In this document: in pieces, positions 6,479-6,742 of the stretch
How the letters are laid out: every line of letters begins with the position of its first letter
Numbering within the stretch: position 1 is the stretch's first letter
Source: Nanobdellota archaeon
GTDB lineage: Archaea; Nanobdellota; Nanobdellia; Woesearchaeales; GW2011-AR15
Length of the DNA: 6,742 nt
Assembly: GCA_013335235.1 (NCBI GenBank)
Contig: JAAXVZ010000068.1
Span: 1-6,742 of the forward strand
Direction of reading: 5' to 3'
Position numbers and translations under genes: made by a program
The notes under the pieces: model-generated
Seen by the model: the letters and a program-made list of their open reading frames with translations, nothing else
Told to the model about the DNA's origin: nothing
Databases searched by the model: none

Positions 6479-6742
6479 TTATTGATTCGGAATCAGAATG
6501 ACTGCGGTTGAATCCTGATAGATTGTCCTCCATTTTTGACTTTCCGTAGCCACCATGAATAATCCGGTATCCGGCGGGATGAGGATAAAATCGGTGGGAT
6601 ATTTCCTGAGCAATTGTTCCCACTGGTCCCCGCCTTCCAGGATTTCCAAATACTCCCTTGTCAATTTTTCACCGTAAAAATCTGTCTGCCCGTCAATAAA
6701 AACGCGGTTATCCGGGAAAGACGAGTACAGGATGTATCCTCC
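6479..6742 (-). CDS. PMT/GT39-like membrane protein, C-terminal fragment (runs off the right edge)
   Basis: The frame is open from the window edge to TAA and gives 87 residues starting GGYILYSSFPDNRVFIDGQT. This is the soluble C-terminal tail of a GT-C membrane glycosyltransferase: GG.I.Y....P..RVFIDG.TDFYGE.L, then W..LL..Y.TDFIL, then W.T.Y.D..AVIL at the end match a pattern common in bacterial PMT-like proteins (VFIDGRTDFYG and W..VY.D..AVL). A TTG at 6664 could serve as an internal start, but the matching residues continue upstream of it, so this is a 5'-truncated view of a longer gene. Codon use differs from the core operon: 0 of 8 Ile codons are ATA, four of five Pro codons are CCG, and the stop is TAA rather than TGA. 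It ends directly against the open frame of the next gene. The family call rests on pattern memory over a short fragment. Confidence 0.65.
   Translation of the reverse strand, partial: GGYILYSSFPDNRVFIDGQTDFYGEKLTREYLEILEGGDQWEQLLRKYPTDFILIPPDTGLFMVATESQKWRTIYQDSTAVILIPNQ

Noticed and set aside
1..6742. CRISPR array, insertion sequence, rRNA or tRNA gene, or defence or toxin system
   Set aside because: No regularly spaced repeats, transposase motifs, terminal inverted repeats, RNA gene cores or recognised defence domains were found on reading both strands.

Overview
The window is a compact prokaryotic locus. Every gene I can support lies on the minus strand, so transcription runs from the right edge to the left. 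The core (about 834-6478) looks like one surface-glycan assembly operon. In transcriptional order it holds a PMT/GT39-like membrane protein missing its N-terminal half (5627-6412), an ATP-grasp ligase-like protein (4431-5630), a GT4 glycosyltransferase (3319-4428), a complete multi-pass PMT/GT39-like membrane protein (1886-3334) and a second, ALG11-like GT4 glycosyltransferase (882-1889). The genes are coupled by 4-base ATGA overlaps, a 16-base overlap or a 2-base gap.

Organism: the core uses many ATA (Ile) and AGG/AGA (Arg) codons and has short GGAG/GAGG ribosome binding sites. The left-hand gene has an archaeal-looking BRE/TATA promoter about 28 bases from its ATG, which implies a leaderless mRNA. 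This fits an uncultivated archaeon, perhaps of DPANN type, but a bacterium with ATA-rich codon use is not excluded. There is no rRNA, tRNA or taxonomic marker gene to settle it.

Left flank (1-833): a stand-alone M23 (LytM/lysostaphin-type) metallopeptidase-fold protein with all zinc-site motifs and no signal peptide. It sits in AT-richer DNA with different Ile codon use and has its own promoter. Right flank (6479-6742): the last 87 residues of another PMT/GT39-like protein. Its codon use differs from the core (no ATA among 8 Ile codons) and it stops with TAA exactly where the open frame of the truncated core gene begins.

How the genes may work together: the two GT4 enzymes would add sugars from nucleotide-sugar donors to a lipid carrier on the cytoplasmic face. 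The PMT-like membrane proteins would use polyprenyl-phosphate sugars on the outer face. The ATP-grasp protein could attach an amino acid or other amine to a carboxylate of the glycan or a precursor. The assignment to glycan assembly is well supported by families and clustering; the substrates are unknown.

Two anomalies stand out. (1) The ALG11-like GT4 gene is interrupted near its 3' end by an in-frame TAG, beyond which the frame encodes an ideal GT4 C-terminus (EFSEERFKKEIAQLL) ending in TGA. (2) There is an abrupt junction near 6479 where the C-terminal part of one membrane protein gene abuts the C-terminal end of another with a different codon style. No CRISPR array, IS element, RNA gene or recognisable new defence system is visible.
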